The notes: generated by a model not told the origin, from the letters alone. Positions 30,355 through 39,990 are shown, counted from the stretch's first letter. The stretch is 44,415 nucleotides of DNA from Flavobacteriaceae bacterium UBA6268 (GCA_002440705.1 DJVA01000041.1:1-44415); one strand, 5' to 3'. Made by a program: numbers and translations.

Positions 30355-32355
30355 TTATTTGTATGAACGGGTTTTCACTTCAATGTTTTCATAATCCAGG
30401 TTTTCTTTGTGCAATACGGCATCACTGGGAGCTCCCTTGTATTCCCAAGCGGCGGCATACATAAAGTTTTCGTCGTCGCGAAGGGCTTCACCTTCTTCGG
30501 TTTGGTATTCTTCCCGGAAATGCCCTCCACAGGATTCGTTGCGGTGCAATGCATCTTTGGCAAACAATTCACCCAATTCCAGAAAATCGGCCACGCGCAT
30601 CGCTTTTTCCAACTCGGGGTTCATCTCGTCCATGGTGCCAGGGACTTTCACATCTTTCCAGAATGCTTCGCGCAAGGCTTTAATTTCTGAAATGGCTTCC
30701 TGCAATCCTTTGGCATTTCGGGCCATCCCCACTTTGTCCCACATGATTTTTCCCAATTTTTTGTGGAAATGATCCACACTCTTCGTTCCCTTGTTGCTGA
30801 TGAGTTTTTCCAATTGGTCGCGAACCTCTTTTTCAGCTTTTTCAAATTCAGGGAGGTCCGTTGAAATCTTTCCGGTTCGGATGTCCTTGGAAAGGTAATC
30901 CCCAATGGTATAGGGCAGTACAAAGTAGCCGTCGGCCAATCCCTGCATCAGGGCACTGGCCCCAAGCCTGTTGGCCCCGTGGTCGCTGAAGTTGGCTTCC
31001 CCCGCAGCGTAACATCCCGGGATGGTGGTCATGAGATTGTAATCTACCCAAATGCCCCCCATGGTATAGTGAACGGCTGGGTAAATCATCATCGGGGTTT
31101 TGTATGGGTTTTGGTCGACAATCTTTTCGTACATCTGGAACAGATTCCCGTATTTGTTTTCGATCACTTTTTCGCCCAATTCACGGATTTGAACTTCCGT
31201 TGGGTTTTCCATGTGATGGATCGCCGCTTGTTCCTTTCCATAGCGCATAATGGCAGAGGAAAAGTCTAAATAAACCGCTTCACCGGTTTTGTTTACCCCA
31301 AACCCGGCATCGCACCGTTCCTTGGCCGCTCTGGACGCAACGTCTCGAGGTACCAAATTTCCGAAGGAGGGATAACGTCGTTCCAGGTAATAATCTCGGT
31401 CTTCCTCTTTAATTTCAGTAGGTTTTAATTTTCCATCACGGATGGCTTTGGCATCTTCTAATTTTTTGGGAACCCAAATACGACCATCATTCCTCAGCGA
31501 CTCCGACATCAAAGTTAATTTGGATTGGTGGTCCCCTGAAACCGGAATGCAAGTTGGGTGAATTTGGGTATAGCACGGATTGGCAAAATAGGCTCCTCGC
31601 TTGTGGATTTTCCAGGAAGCTGTTACGTTGCTCCCCATGGCGTTGGTAGAAAGGTAAAACACATTTCCGTAACCTCCAGTGGCGATCACCACGGCGTGTG
31701 CTGAATGGCGTTCAAGTTTGCCTGTGACCAAATCGCGGGCAATGATGCCACGCGCCTTGCCATCAATAACCACCAAATCCAACATTTCATGACGATTGAA
31801 GGCTTTGATTTTTCCGCGGTTTATTTGTCGGTTCATGGCTGAATACGCTCCCAGTAACAACTGTTGCCCCGTCTGTCCTTTCGCATAAAAAGTTCGGGAA
31901 ACCAGTACGCCCCCAAACGAACGGTTGTCCAACAATCCACCATATTCTCTAGCAAAAGGAACTCCTTGTGCTACACATTGGTCGATGATATTAGCTGATA
32001 CCTCGGCCAAGCGGTACACATTTTCTTCACGGGAACGGTAATCGCCCCCTTTAATGGTATCGTAGAACAATCGATACACCGAATCGCCGTCTCCTTGATA
32101 GTTTTTTGCAGCATTGATTCCCCCTTGCGCGGCAATGGAATGCGCGCGACGAGGCGAATCCTGGTAACAAAAGGTCTTTACGTTGTAGCCTAATTCTGCG
32201 AGTGTGGCTGCAGCACTTCCTCCTGCCAAACCAGTTCCTACGACAATCACATCAATGTTCCTTTTGTTGGCAGGGTTTACGAGGTTGATCTTGTTTTTAT
32301 GGTTTGTCCACTTATCGGCTAAGGGTCCTTTGGGTAATTTGGCATCTAATGACAT
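30355..32355 (-). CDS. sdhA: Succinate dehydrogenase/fumarate reductase flavoprotein subunit
   Basis: 666 residues, longer than the E. coli SdhA (588) as usual for the class with a single cytochrome b subunit. The Rossmann FAD motif VVGTGLAGGSAAATLAELGY lies at about 36-55. The His of RRAHSIAAQGGINAAKN is the expected covalent FAD site. The substrate side is QIHPTCIPVSGDHQSKL with nearby catalytic RNDGRIWVPK. C-terminal helical domain with HFREEYQTEEGEALRDDENF. It oxidises succinate to fumarate in the TCA cycle, or the reverse under low oxygen; direction cannot be told from sequence. Eleven bases separate it from sdhC. Confidence 0.98.
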   Translation of the reverse strand: MSLDAKLPKGPLADKWTNHKNKINLVNPANKRNIDVIVVGTGLAGGSAAATLAELGYNVKTFCYQDSPRRAHSIAAQGGINAAKNYQGDGDSVYRLFYDTIKGGDYRSREENVYRLAEVSANIIDQCVAQGVPFAREYGGLLDNRSFGGVLVSRTFYAKGQTGQQLLLGAYSAMNRQINRGKIKAFNRHEMLDLVVIDGKARGIIARDLVTGKLERHSAHAVVIATGGYGNVFYLSTNAMGSNVTASWKIHKRGAYFANPCYTQIHPTCIPVSGDHQSKLTLMSESLRNDGRIWVPKKLEDAKAIRDGKLKPTEIKEEDRDYYLERRYPSFGNLVPRDVASRAAKERCDAGFGVNKTGEAVYLDFSSAIMRYGKEQAAIHHMENPTEVQIRELGEKVIENKYGNLFQMYEKIVDQNPYKTPMMIYPAVHYTMGGIWVDYNLMTTIPGCYAAGEANFSDHGANRLGASALMQGLADGYFVLPYTIGDYLSKDIRTGKISTDLPEFEKAEKEVRDQLEKLISNKGTKSVDHFHKKLGKIMWDKVGMARNAKGLQEAISEIKALREAFWKDVKVPGTMDEMNPELEKAMRVADFLELGELFAKDALHRNESCGGHFREEYQTEEGEALRDDENFMYAAAWEYKGAPSDAVLHKENLDYENIEVKTRSYK

Positions 32356-32366
32356 ATCGCTAGCGT

Positions 32367-33032
32367 TTAGTGGGGTAATTGATTAAAATGATGGTAGAGG
32401 GCAATGAAAATAAAGCCAAGCGGAATAAGAATGGCGAAAGCTTTTGTAAATCCTTTCAGACATCTGGAATATTTGTTGTTAAACCCTACACTTTGGAACG
32501 AGGAAGAAAACCCATGCCAGAGATGCACCGCAAGTAGGATGAAAGCAATAACGTAGATTCCCAAACGAACCGGGCTTTCAAACTTGTGAACGGTTTCGGC
32601 ATAATATCGGGTAGGTTCCTCCGGATTGGATTCGATGTACTTGTAGACCATTTCAGGTACCCAAAAATCGTAGAAGTGCAATCCAAGAAAGGCGAGTACC
32701 ACCAAACCGGAAATGATCATGTTCCTTGAAGCCCAACTGGAATTAGAACCGCCCTTGAAACTGGCGTATTTGATGGCACGGGCTTTTCGGTTTTTGATTT
32801 CCAGCACAAACCCCATCACAAAGTGGAACACTACGGCAAAGATCAGTACAGGCTGCAGGATGGCTTGAACCAATCCATTGGTTCCCATAAAATGGGACCA
32901 GCTATTGAAGGTATCCGGAGCTACGACCGAGGTAAAATTGATGGTAAAATGTTGCGCTAAGAAAAAGATTAAAAACAGCCCTGAAAGCGCCATGGCAAAT
33001 TTTCGGGCAATGGAAGAAGAGAGGATTCCCAT
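32367..33032 (-). CDS. sdhC: Succinate dehydrogenase cytochrome b subunit
   Basis: 221 residues from the ATG at 33032 (MGILSSSIARKFAMALSG); the open frame runs ten codons further to a TTG, but that would start inside the leader. Five TM helices are predicted by eye: about 10-30, 62-82, 100-122, 160-180 and 195-215. Haem-ligand candidates are His in FFLAQHFTINF, VVFHFVMGFV, LGLHFYDFW and LLAVHLWHGF, consistent with a dihaem Wolinella/Bacillus-type anchor. No sdhD is present, as expected for this type. It carries electrons to menaquinone. First gene of the operon, with a strong promoter at 33060-33091. Confidence 0.95.
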   Translation of the reverse strand: MGILSSSIARKFAMALSGLFLIFFLAQHFTINFTSVVAPDTFNSWSHFMGTNGLVQAILQPVLIFAVVFHFVMGFVLEIKNRKARAIKYASFKGGSNSSWASRNMIISGLVVLAFLGLHFYDFWVPEMVYKYIESNPEEPTRYYAETVHKFESPVRLGIYVIAFILLAVHLWHGFSSSFQSVGFNNKYSRCLKGFTKAFAILIPLGFIFIALYHHFNQLPH

Positions 33033-33059
33033 AGTGTTTCTTTTCAAAATTTCAACATA

Positions 33060-33091
33060 CAAAAGTAAGTTTCAATTGCATGACCGCCAAA
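33060..33091 (-). promoter_or_regulatory. Promoter of the sdhCAB operon
   Basis: Minus strand TTTG (33088-33091), 20-base spacer, then TACTTTTG (33060-33067), an exact TAnnTTTG match; 27 bases before the ATG. Confidence 0.7.
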
Positions 33092-33146
33092 CTTTGCGAT
33101 TTCTTTTAGCCAGAATTTAGAACTATTTTAAACAATCGCCAAGGGG

Positions 33147-35990
33147 TTATTTCAATTCCAGTTTTTGTTGTCCTGTATGACCTGCTATTTCAAAAGAAAG
33201 ACGATAGTTCCCTTTGGGTAAATAGTACATTCCATTTTGACTTTTTGAAACTTTCTTTCCTGTTTTTTCAAGGGTTTTGACTCCCTTTTCGGAAAGTGTA
33301 AGGTCGTATGCCGAAATATTGATTCCTTTATCAACATTCAAACTCCACTCATTGAGCACCTTCCCATCTTCAGTAAGAACCTTAATGGTCCCTAGGCCAG
33401 CAGTTGGTGCAAAAAATGAAATAGACAAGGAAGGCTCATAGGGATCATTCCAAGTACTGAAACTATTGCCCCATCTTCTGGATACTTCAATAGGTTCGAA
33501 AGCACTCACCACCAAATTGTCCCTATTTTCTTGGGAAAGTTGTTGCAATAAAGATACGTCGGCGATGTAAATGGAACGCCCGTGGGTTCCCAATACTACA
33601 TCCTTGGCCGCTGCCTGAACCGCAATATCATGAACCGCCACATTAGGAAGCCCCTTGGAAAATGGTTGCCAGCTGGCTCCTTTGTCCAAAGAGGTATAAG
33701 CTCCATTATCTGTACCAACATAAAGGAGGTTTTCATTTTCCGCATCTTCACGAATCACGTTTACTGGTGAAGTCGGTAAATTCCCGACAATGCTTTTCCA
33801 GGTTTTGCCATAATCCTCACTCACATAAACGTAGGGTTTAAAATTGTCCCAACGGTAACCATTTAATGTTACATAAACCCTCGACTTTTTATGCTGTGAA
33901 GCCACCACGCGGCTCACCCAAAGGTCCTTTGGAAAACTTTGCGATATGTTGGTCCAATCGGCACCAGAATTTTGAGAGACATAGACCAGTCCGTCATCAC
34001 TGCCTGTGTATAGCAATCCAAATTGAAAGGGCGATTCAGTAATGGTGGTTAATGTACCATAAGCCACGTTGCCCACTTTGCCGCCATTGGTCAAATCGGG
34101 GGAGATGGCTTCCCAATCGTCTCCTCGATTCAAACTGCGCATCAATTTATTGCCACCAAAATAAAGAATGTCCTGATTGTGACTGCTCAATAAAATTGGA
34201 GTTTGCCAATTGAATCGATAAGGGCTCTCGCCCAATTCATGTTTCGGTTGGATGTAGTTGTTTTCATTAGTCTTCCGATTCAATCGGTAATAGTTTCCAA
34301 ATTGAAATCCGGTATAAACGATGTTGTTGTCCCTGGAATCGACCTGCACCTGCATGCCATCGCCCCCCATGATCATCTCATAAGGATAGTTGCCCGATTG
34401 GTGCCAATAAACGCCTTCTTCCGTATCACTGGCCCCCACCCAAACTCCGTTGTCTTGAAGTCCGCCATATACGTTATATGGTTCGGCATTATCAACCGCG
34501 ATGGCATAAAACTGTCCTACAGAAGGGGTATTGCATTTTATCCAATGGGCTCCGTCGTCGTAGGAAATATTGACCCCGCCATCATTACCATTAATGAGGT
34601 GGCCGGGCATTTTGGGATTAATCCAAAGCACATGGTGATCGCCATGCACATTGTCTGCATCGATGGAGGAAAAAGTTTTCCCACCATCCTTGGATTTGAG
34701 AATAGGAACTCCATACAGATAGATGGTATTGGCGTTGTTCGGATCGACATGAATCTTGCCGAAATAATATCCATAAGAATAATACACATCGTCCAAATAG
34801 CCCTTGTGGGTTTTGTTCCATGTTTTTCCACCATCGGTACTTTTGTAAACTTCTGCACCGATAACAGGGGTATCGAACAATAAGGTATTGGCATCTTCCA
34901 AATATTTCGCCAAATCGATAGGTTGAACCGTTCCCTCTTGGACCATCTTTTTGACACTCTCGGCGGTGTATTTTTTTTGAAAGCCATTGTTCCGAAGAAA
35001 ATTTTCCAGTTTCTTGTCTTCGAGCCCCAAAAACTGTTCCTTGGTCATAGTTTTGAACCCGTCTTTTGATAGTCCGTCGCTATCGGTTTCCTCCCCTTCC
35101 TTTTCCCGATGGAATTGATTGTCGTGTATGGCATAAACTGTAAGTTCGTCAACAACAGCCAATCCTATGCGGCCAACTCCATCTCCTGTTGGAAACCCAC
35201 TAGCTTCCGTTGTCATTTTTACCCAGGTATTGCCCGCATCGGTACTTTTAAAAATAGCACTCCCAGTTCCATTCCCTCTGAAATTCCAAGCCTTTCTGTC
35301 CTTATCCCAAGATGCAGCGTACATGATGTTGAAATTATTGGGGTGAACGCTCATTTCGATAATTCCAGTACCAGGATCGACAAATAAGGTCTTGTTCCAG
35401 GTTTTGCCCCCATCAAAAGTTTTATAGACCCCTCGTTCAGTACTTTCAGAATACAGGTGGCCTGTAACACCCACCACCATTTCATCGGCATTGCTGGGAT
35501 TGATCAATATCCGGCAGATGTGCTGCGAATCCTGCAAGCCCATATTTTCCCAAGTTTTTCCATTATCGGAACTCTTCAACAGTCCAATCCCGGCATAGGA
35601 AGACCGGGAGGCGTTTACTTCCCCCGTACCTACCCAAATGGTATGATTTTTCCAGTCCACTGCCAAGGCCCCAACATTTTGTGTAGGGCTGCTATCGAGC
35701 ACTGGCTCAAAACTGGTCCCATTGTTGGAAGTGTGCCAAACCCCACCACTGGCATAACCTACATAAAATTCGGCTGGATTTTGTGGATTAACGGCCAAGT
35801 CGACTACCCGCCCACTCATGATGGAAGGGCCAATATTGCGAAACGGTAGGTTTTTGACCAAGGAATTTTGGGTCAGCTGTTCCTTTTGCTGAAGTCCAGT
35901 TACGACCTCATCAACGGATGTGGCGGGTTGCTGTGCTGAAATGTTCAAGGATAAGAACAAAAATGCAATTAAGGTTGGTATAATTTTCAT
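33147..35990 (-). CDS. Secreted BNR/sortilin-like beta-propeller protein
   Basis: 947 residues. Signal peptide MKIIPTLIAFLFLSLNISAQ. Many Asp-box (BNR) repeats of the S-x-D-x-G-x-T-W type: SSDNGKTWENMG, TFDGGKTWNKTL, STDAGNTWVKM, STDGGKTWNKTH, SKDGGKTFSS, SEDYGKTWKSI and SLDKGASWQPF. It belongs to the VPS10/sortilin-type Asp-box propellers found in Bacteroidetes, often called glycosyl hydrolases although the sialidase catalytic residues are not evident. The C-terminal 80 residues (LSISFFAPTAGLGTIKVLTE, PKGNYRLSFEIAGHTGQQ) form a beta sandwich. There is no T9SS sorting domain and no lipobox, so it is periplasmic or released by another route. Substrate unknown. Confidence 0.9.
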   Translation of the reverse strand: MKIIPTLIAFLFLSLNISAQQPATSVDEVVTGLQQKEQLTQNSLVKNLPFRNIGPSIMSGRVVDLAVNPQNPAEFYVGYASGGVWHTSNNGTSFEPVLDSSPTQNVGALAVDWKNHTIWVGTGEVNASRSSYAGIGLLKSSDNGKTWENMGLQDSQHICRILINPSNADEMVVGVTGHLYSESTERGVYKTFDGGKTWNKTLFVDPGTGIIEMSVHPNNFNIMYAASWDKDRKAWNFRGNGTGSAIFKSTDAGNTWVKMTTEASGFPTGDGVGRIGLAVVDELTVYAIHDNQFHREKEGEETDSDGLSKDGFKTMTKEQFLGLEDKKLENFLRNNGFQKKYTAESVKKMVQEGTVQPIDLAKYLEDANTLLFDTPVIGAEVYKSTDGGKTWNKTHKGYLDDVYYSYGYYFGKIHVDPNNANTIYLYGVPILKSKDGGKTFSSIDADNVHGDHHVLWINPKMPGHLINGNDGGVNISYDDGAHWIKCNTPSVGQFYAIAVDNAEPYNVYGGLQDNGVWVGASDTEEGVYWHQSGNYPYEMIMGGDGMQVQVDSRDNNIVYTGFQFGNYYRLNRKTNENNYIQPKHELGESPYRFNWQTPILLSSHNQDILYFGGNKLMRSLNRGDDWEAISPDLTNGGKVGNVAYGTLTTITESPFQFGLLYTGSDDGLVYVSQNSGADWTNISQSFPKDLWVSRVVASQHKKSRVYVTLNGYRWDNFKPYVYVSEDYGKTWKSIVGNLPTSPVNVIREDAENENLLYVGTDNGAYTSLDKGASWQPFSKGLPNVAVHDIAVQAAAKDVVLGTHGRSIYIADVSLLQQLSQENRDNLVVSAFEPIEVSRRWGNSFSTWNDPYEPSLSISFFAPTAGLGTIKVLTEDGKVLNEWSLNVDKGINISAYDLTLSEKGVKTLEKTGKKVSKSQNGMYYLPKGNYRLSFEIAGHTGQQKLELK

Positions 35991-36132
35991 TGGAAGAAAT
36001 TATTTGAGAAGGTGGAAGATACCAATAAATCCTAAAAAATGACAGAAAGTGCTGTCCTAAAATTCTTTCCAGATACTAAGGTTCCCATGTTACTAGAAAG
36101 TTAGTACCTTCGAAAACCATACAGCTCATACT

Positions 36133-36717
36133 TTGAAGGCATCACCACAACAACTTGAAACTTATTTGAAGCAAGTCATTTCCGATCCAAAAATGGATGA
36201 GGCTATCAAAATCCTTATGGCCTATTTTAAACCTCTTGCGCTTCAAAAAAATCGGTTTTTTGTAAAGGAAGGAGCCATCTGCAAATATTTTTGTTATGTG
36301 TCCAGCGGAATCCTTCAACACTTTATTGAAGTGAATGGAGAAGAAAAAACGACCTATTTAGCCTTGAAAAACACCTGCACGAGTGCCCTGAAGAGTTTTC
36401 GGGAAGAAATTCCTTCCAGAAAAAACATTAAAGCATTAACAGATTGTGAGCTTTGGGTCATCACGCATGATGATTTTGAATCGCTCATGCAACTGCAACC
36501 GGTATTCCGAACGTTCTATCACAACCTCATAGAGAACCAAATCTACCGAATCGATGACCACCGCATTAATTTGTTGACCCTTTCCCCGGAAGAGCGGTAT
36601 CTCAAATTGTTGGGCAACGATCCGCAAATGGTCCGTGAAATACCATTGAAGTACCTAGCCTCTTTTTTGGGCATTTCCATTCGGCACCTTAGCCGTATCC
36701 GCAAAAATGCAATTTAG
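36133..36717 (+). CDS. Crp/Fnr-family transcriptional regulator
   Basis: 194 residues from a TTG start; no better start is seen downstream. The cyclic-nucleotide-binding-like barrel spans about 28-120 (FKPLALQKNRFFVKEGAICKY and FCYVSSGILQHFIEVNGEEK). The C-terminal helix-turn-helix is at about 168-194 (EIPLKYLASFLGISIRHLSR). The usual Arg-Ala cAMP residues are not evident and there are no N-terminal Fe-S cysteines, so the ligand is unknown. Members in Bacteroidetes often control a neighbouring gene. The nearest are the BNR protein (divergent, 142-base gap) and the aminopeptidase (67 bases downstream to its ATG). Confidence 0.88.
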   Translation: MKASPQQLETYLKQVISDPKMDEAIKILMAYFKPLALQKNRFFVKEGAICKYFCYVSSGILQHFIEVNGEEKTTYLALKNTCTSALKSFREEIPSRKNIKALTDCELWVITHDDFESLMQLQPVFRTFYHNLIENQIYRIDDHRINLLTLSPEERYLKLLGNDPQMVREIPLKYLASFLGISIRHLSRIRKNAI

Positions 36718-36752
36718 TGCCATTTGGCCTCTTTTTTCCGAGCATCTTTGGC

Positions 36753-36760
36753 TACCTTTG
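36753..36760 (+). promoter_or_regulatory. TAnnTTTG -7 element for the aminopeptidase gene
   Basis: TACCTTTG, an exact consensus -7 box, 23 bases before the ATG at 36784; an upstream T-rich stretch may provide -33. Confidence 0.45.
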
Positions 36761-36783
36761 AAGGTAATTTGAATTCATTTGTC

Positions 36784-38073
36784 ATGAAATATTTACCCAT
36801 AGACCGTAATCTGTACATCGAAAACCGCAAAAACTTCATGCAACGCATGAAACCCAAAAGCATTGCGGTATTTAACAGCAACGACATTTATCCCGTGAGC
36901 GCAGACAGCACCATGCCCTTTAACCAACATCGGGACATCCTTTACCTTAGCGGCGTAGACCAAGAAGAAAGCGTTTTGTTGTTATTTCCAGATTCCGTAG
37001 ACCAAAAACATCGGGAAATCCTGTTCCTTCGGGAAACCAACGAGCACATTGCCATTTGGGAGGGCGAAAAGTTAACCAAGGAACGAGCTTTTGAGGTAAG
37101 CGGCATCAAAACCGTGTATTGGCTTTCGGAATTTGACAAGATTTTTTTCGAACTCATGACCCAAGCCGAAACGATTTATTTCAATACCAACGAACACTAC
37201 CGCCAAAGTGTGGAGACTGAAACCAGGGAAGATCGTTTTATCAAAAAGACCAAAGAAAAATTTCCAGCACACACCTGGGCCAAAAGCAATCCCATCCTTC
37301 AGCGGTTGCGGTCGGTGAAAAATCCGATTGAAATAGACTTAATCCAAACCGCCTGCAACATCACCGAAAAAAGCTTCCGTAGGGTGCTCGGTTTCATCAA
37401 GCCCGGTGTTTGGGAATATGAAATAGAAGCGGAATACATCCACGAATTCATCCGAAACCGATCCAAAGGCTTTGCTTACACCCCCATCATTGCCAGTGGG
37501 AACAATGCCAACGTCTTGCACTATATCGAAAACAATCAACAGTGCAAGGACGGTGACCTGATTTTGATGGATGTTGGAGCGGAATATGCCAATTACAGCA
37601 GCGACATGACCCGTACCGTACCTGTGAACGGGAAGTTCACCAAACGTCAAAAGGACATCTACAATGCAGTTTTACGCGTAAAGAACGCAGCAACCCAACT
37701 ATTGGTTCCTGGAGCATTGTGGAAGGAATACCATGTGGAAGTGGGCAAGCTGATGACTTCCGAATTGTTGGGACTGGGATTGTTGGATAAAGCCGATGTT
37801 CAGAACGAAAACCCCGATTGGCCCGCCTATAAAAAATACTTCATGCACGGTACGAGCCACCATATGGGACTGGACACCCACGACTACGGCATTTTGTGGG
37901 AACCCATCAAAGCGAACATGGTCTTTACGGTAGAGCCTGGCATCTATTTGCCCGAAGAAGGATTTGGCATCCGCATTGAGGACGATGTCGTGGTGCAGGA
38001 ACATGGGACGCCAATGAATTTAATGAAAAACATCCCCATTGAAGTGGAAGAGATTGAAGACCTAATGGCATAA
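36784..38073 (+). CDS. pepP: Xaa-Pro aminopeptidase (aminopeptidase P family, M24)
   Basis: 429 residues from the ATG at 36784, chosen over the open TTG at 36724 because the -7 box lies between. The N-terminal creatinase-like domain at about 1-170 (MPFNQHRDILYLSGVDQEES) is followed by the M24 pita-bread domain. Dinuclear metal ligands visible: Asp in ILMDVGAEYANYSSDMTRTV (two Asp), His in GTSHHMGLDTHDYG, Glu in FTVEPGIYLPEEGFG and GIRIEDDVVVQ. It removes an N-terminal residue before proline, cytoplasmic. It is followed by a strong terminator at 38078-38102. The regulator just upstream may control it; this is a guess. Confidence 0.93.
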   Translation: MKYLPIDRNLYIENRKNFMQRMKPKSIAVFNSNDIYPVSADSTMPFNQHRDILYLSGVDQEESVLLLFPDSVDQKHREILFLRETNEHIAIWEGEKLTKERAFEVSGIKTVYWLSEFDKIFFELMTQAETIYFNTNEHYRQSVETETREDRFIKKTKEKFPAHTWAKSNPILQRLRSVKNPIEIDLIQTACNITEKSFRRVLGFIKPGVWEYEIEAEYIHEFIRNRSKGFAYTPIIASGNNANVLHYIENNQQCKDGDLILMDVGAEYANYSSDMTRTVPVNGKFTKRQKDIYNAVLRVKNAATQLLVPGALWKEYHVEVGKLMTSELLGLGLLDKADVQNENPDWPAYKKYFMHGTSHHMGLDTHDYGILWEPIKANMVFTVEPGIYLPEEGFGIRIEDDVVVQEHGTPMNLMKNIPIEVEEIEDLMA

Positions 38074-38077
38074 AAAA

Positions 38078-38102
38078 AGCCCGCTTTCCAGCGGGCTTTT
38101 TC
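38078..38102. terminator. Bidirectional intrinsic terminator
   Basis: AGCCCGCT/AGCGGGCT arms (38078-38085, 38090-38097), 4-base loop, flanked by seven A on the left and six T on the right; serves the aminopeptidase and the convergent CBM48 gene. Confidence 0.9.
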
Positions 38103-38118
38103 GTAAACTAGCTAAACA

Positions 38119-38415
38119 TTACAGGTTCAATACCCCGTTTTCTGCCCAAGCATAATCGTTCCAAGCATAGGCATCGGCCTGCTCATCGTTGGTAAAGTTA
38201 CCGTCTACGATGTAACGGAATTCATACGATTGGTCTTTTTCTAAATCGACGGTTCCCTTAAAGGTTCCGTTCTTTAGCTTCTTCAATGGATTTGTTTTGG
38301 CATTCCAGTTATTGAAAGATCCAACAACTTTTACTTCCTTGGCGGTTTCAGCAGGCACGGTAAAAGTGACTTTGCAAACCGGTTTTGATTTTAAATATTG
38401 TTTTGTAATTGCCAT
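38119..38415 (-). CDS. Free-standing isoamylase early-set (CBM48/AMPK-beta-like) domain protein
   Basis: 98 residues from the ATG at 38415; a TTG three codons earlier is less likely. One beta-sandwich fills the whole protein: CKVTFTVPAETAKEVKVVGS, FNNWNAKTNPLKKLKNGTF, YEFRYIVDGNFTNDEQADAY. These are the strands of a carbohydrate-binding module 48/isoamylase N-terminal domain, with the FNNWN and YRY/RYIVDG motifs. Normally this domain is fused to glycogen enzymes or kinases. As a lone cytoplasmic protein it may bind glycogen or maltodextrin. No partner enzyme is near. It has an excellent promoter at 38441-38471. Confidence 0.88.
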   Translation of the reverse strand: MAITKQYLKSKPVCKVTFTVPAETAKEVKVVGSFNNWNAKTNPLKKLKNGTFKGTVDLEKDQSYEFRYIVDGNFTNDEQADAYAWNDYAWAENGVLNL

Positions 38416-38440
38416 GATGTTCAAGTTTTAAATTTGGTTT

Positions 38441-38471
38441 CAAAGCTATGACACAAACACACAACCGCAAA
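38441..38471 (-). promoter_or_regulatory. Promoter of the CBM48 gene
   Basis: Minus strand TTTG (38468-38471), 19-base spacer, TAGCTTTG (38441-38448): the full consensus for Bacteroidetes housekeeping promoters. An inverted repeat GCTAAAA/TTTTAGC (38481-38487, 38496-38502) lies just upstream. The remainder of the gap to 38668 is AT-rich with no gene seen. Confidence 0.7.
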
Positions 38472-38668
38472 CATTTAAGTGCTAAAAAATCAGCGTTTTA
38501 GCAATTTGACAAGGAAAGGATTCCTTTATTGCATACTTGTGAAAATTTAGCTTTAAAAAATGGGGATTCGGCAAAAAAAAGGGCTTGTGAAAGCGTGAGA
38601 AAAATTCAAAAAAATGAACTATAACGTTTTCGATTTTTCAGGAAATTGTGAAAAAAATCAAAAAAACG

Positions 38669-39961
38669 TCAATTTTCTTCCAGAGATGTGTTTGAAAAGT
38701 GCTTTTTTCGGAAAAATTGCAACACCCAAAAAACCAAAAATACTGGGAAGAACCACCCCAAATTATGTTGGGCTAGAGGAAGCCAAGAAAAAAGTGGTTC
38801 CAAATAGTTGGTCCCAAAGACTGCATCCCAAAAATCGGGTATGCTAAAGAGCACCGTAGTCCAAACCACTCCTCTAAAAACCAACTTGGGCGCCCAAATT
38901 TCGGGCAGGGCATTCAGCACAATTAGAACAATGGTTACCGGATACACCAAAAGCAGAGCCGGAAATGCTATATCTATAATAAAACCTACCTGATTTTGCC
39001 CCATCATAACACCCATGAAGCAACACAGCAATGCCGCGATGTAATAGGCTTTTTTGGAATCTTTGAACAGTCCCTTTACAAAGTCGGCTGTTCCCACAAT
39101 AATTCCCACGGCAGTCGTGAAACAGGCCAACCCGATCAAAACGGCCAAAAATGCGCCCCCAAGTTTCCCCAAAATTTCATGACTAAGTTGGTGCAACAAT
39201 GGAGCACGGTCCAACCCAGGCCAAACTCCACTGAATGTGGCTCCCAAGGCGATCAAACCAGCATATACAGCTAAGAGGCAAAAACCAGACAAAAGCCCCG
39301 CCCGGAAAATGATTTGCTTCCGCTCGGTATAGGTATACTTTCCCAACAATTCCAAAGAAATTACTAAAACCGCTCCAACGACCACCCCTCCAATGGCATC
39401 AAAAGTTTGATACCCTTCCAAAATCCCGGCTGTAAAATTTTGTCCAAATTTTGAATCCAGAGGTTCAGGATTACCAAGGAACAGCCCCAAAACGACAATC
39501 AGTATTAAGAGGACTAAAATAAGTGGCGTGAGAAACTTCCCAATAAAACCCAGTATTTTTGTCCGGAACAAAACAAAAAATGCCACAAGACCAAAATAGA
39601 GTGTACTAAAGCCAAGTGATGACAGCTCAAAATAGGGGGCTATTCCCATTTCGTAGGTAACCGAAGCGGTCCTTGGCGCAGGCAGGGATACCGAAACAAA
39701 ATAAACGATAATTCCAAAGACCAAAGCAAACTTTGGGGATACTTTTCTGGCAAAATCCAATAAAGTTCCCTGCAACTTGGCATGCCCATAAATGGCCATG
39801 ATGGGAATAACTACAGCCGAGAGTGCAAACCCCAAAGTTACCCAAAACCATTCCTTCCCCGCTTGATATCCCAAATAGGGAGGCAGTATGAGATTTCCTG
39901 CCCCAAAGAAGAGGGAAAAAAGGCCAAAAGCCAAGATGAAGGTTTGCTTGCTGTGTTTCAA
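38669..39961 (-). CDS. brnQ: Branched-chain amino acid:cation symporter BrnQ
   Basis: 430 residues from the TTG at 39961, chosen because family members start like MKHSKQTFILAFGLFSLFFG; the GTG at 40015 would add 18 polar residues and overlap the divergent hydrolase start by 25 bases. About 12 TM helices. LIVCS family signatures: FGLFSLFFGAGNLILPPYLG, SLPAPRTASVTYEMG, and VVGAVLVISLELLG. It imports leucine, isoleucine and valine with Na+ or H+. It is divergent from an alpha/beta hydrolase with a gap of 29 bases, so promoters of the two must overlap coding DNA. C-terminus ends in charged KKHFSNTSLEEN. Confidence 0.92.
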   Translation of the reverse strand: MKHSKQTFILAFGLFSLFFGAGNLILPPYLGYQAGKEWFWVTLGFALSAVVIPIMAIYGHAKLQGTLLDFARKVSPKFALVFGIIVYFVSVSLPAPRTASVTYEMGIAPYFELSSLGFSTLYFGLVAFFVLFRTKILGFIGKFLTPLILVLLILIVVLGLFLGNPEPLDSKFGQNFTAGILEGYQTFDAIGGVVVGAVLVISLELLGKYTYTERKQIIFRAGLLSGFCLLAVYAGLIALGATFSGVWPGLDRAPLLHQLSHEILGKLGGAFLAVLIGLACFTTAVGIIVGTADFVKGLFKDSKKAYYIAALLCCFMGVMMGQNQVGFIIDIAFPALLLVYPVTIVLIVLNALPEIWAPKLVFRGVVWTTVLFSIPDFWDAVFGTNYLEPLFSWLPLAQHNLGWFFPVFLVFWVLQFFRKKHFSNTSLEEN

Positions 39962-39990
39962 TAGCGGATATTTGTGGGGAAGATAACAAA

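Noticed and set aside
34203..34883. Open frame of 226 codons opposite the BNR protein
   Set aside because: Antisense to clear Asp-box repeats, no independent support.
38614..38847. Small plus-strand frame downstream of the CBM48 gene
   Set aside because: More than half lies antisense to brnQ; lysine-rich low-complexity start with no recognisable motif.
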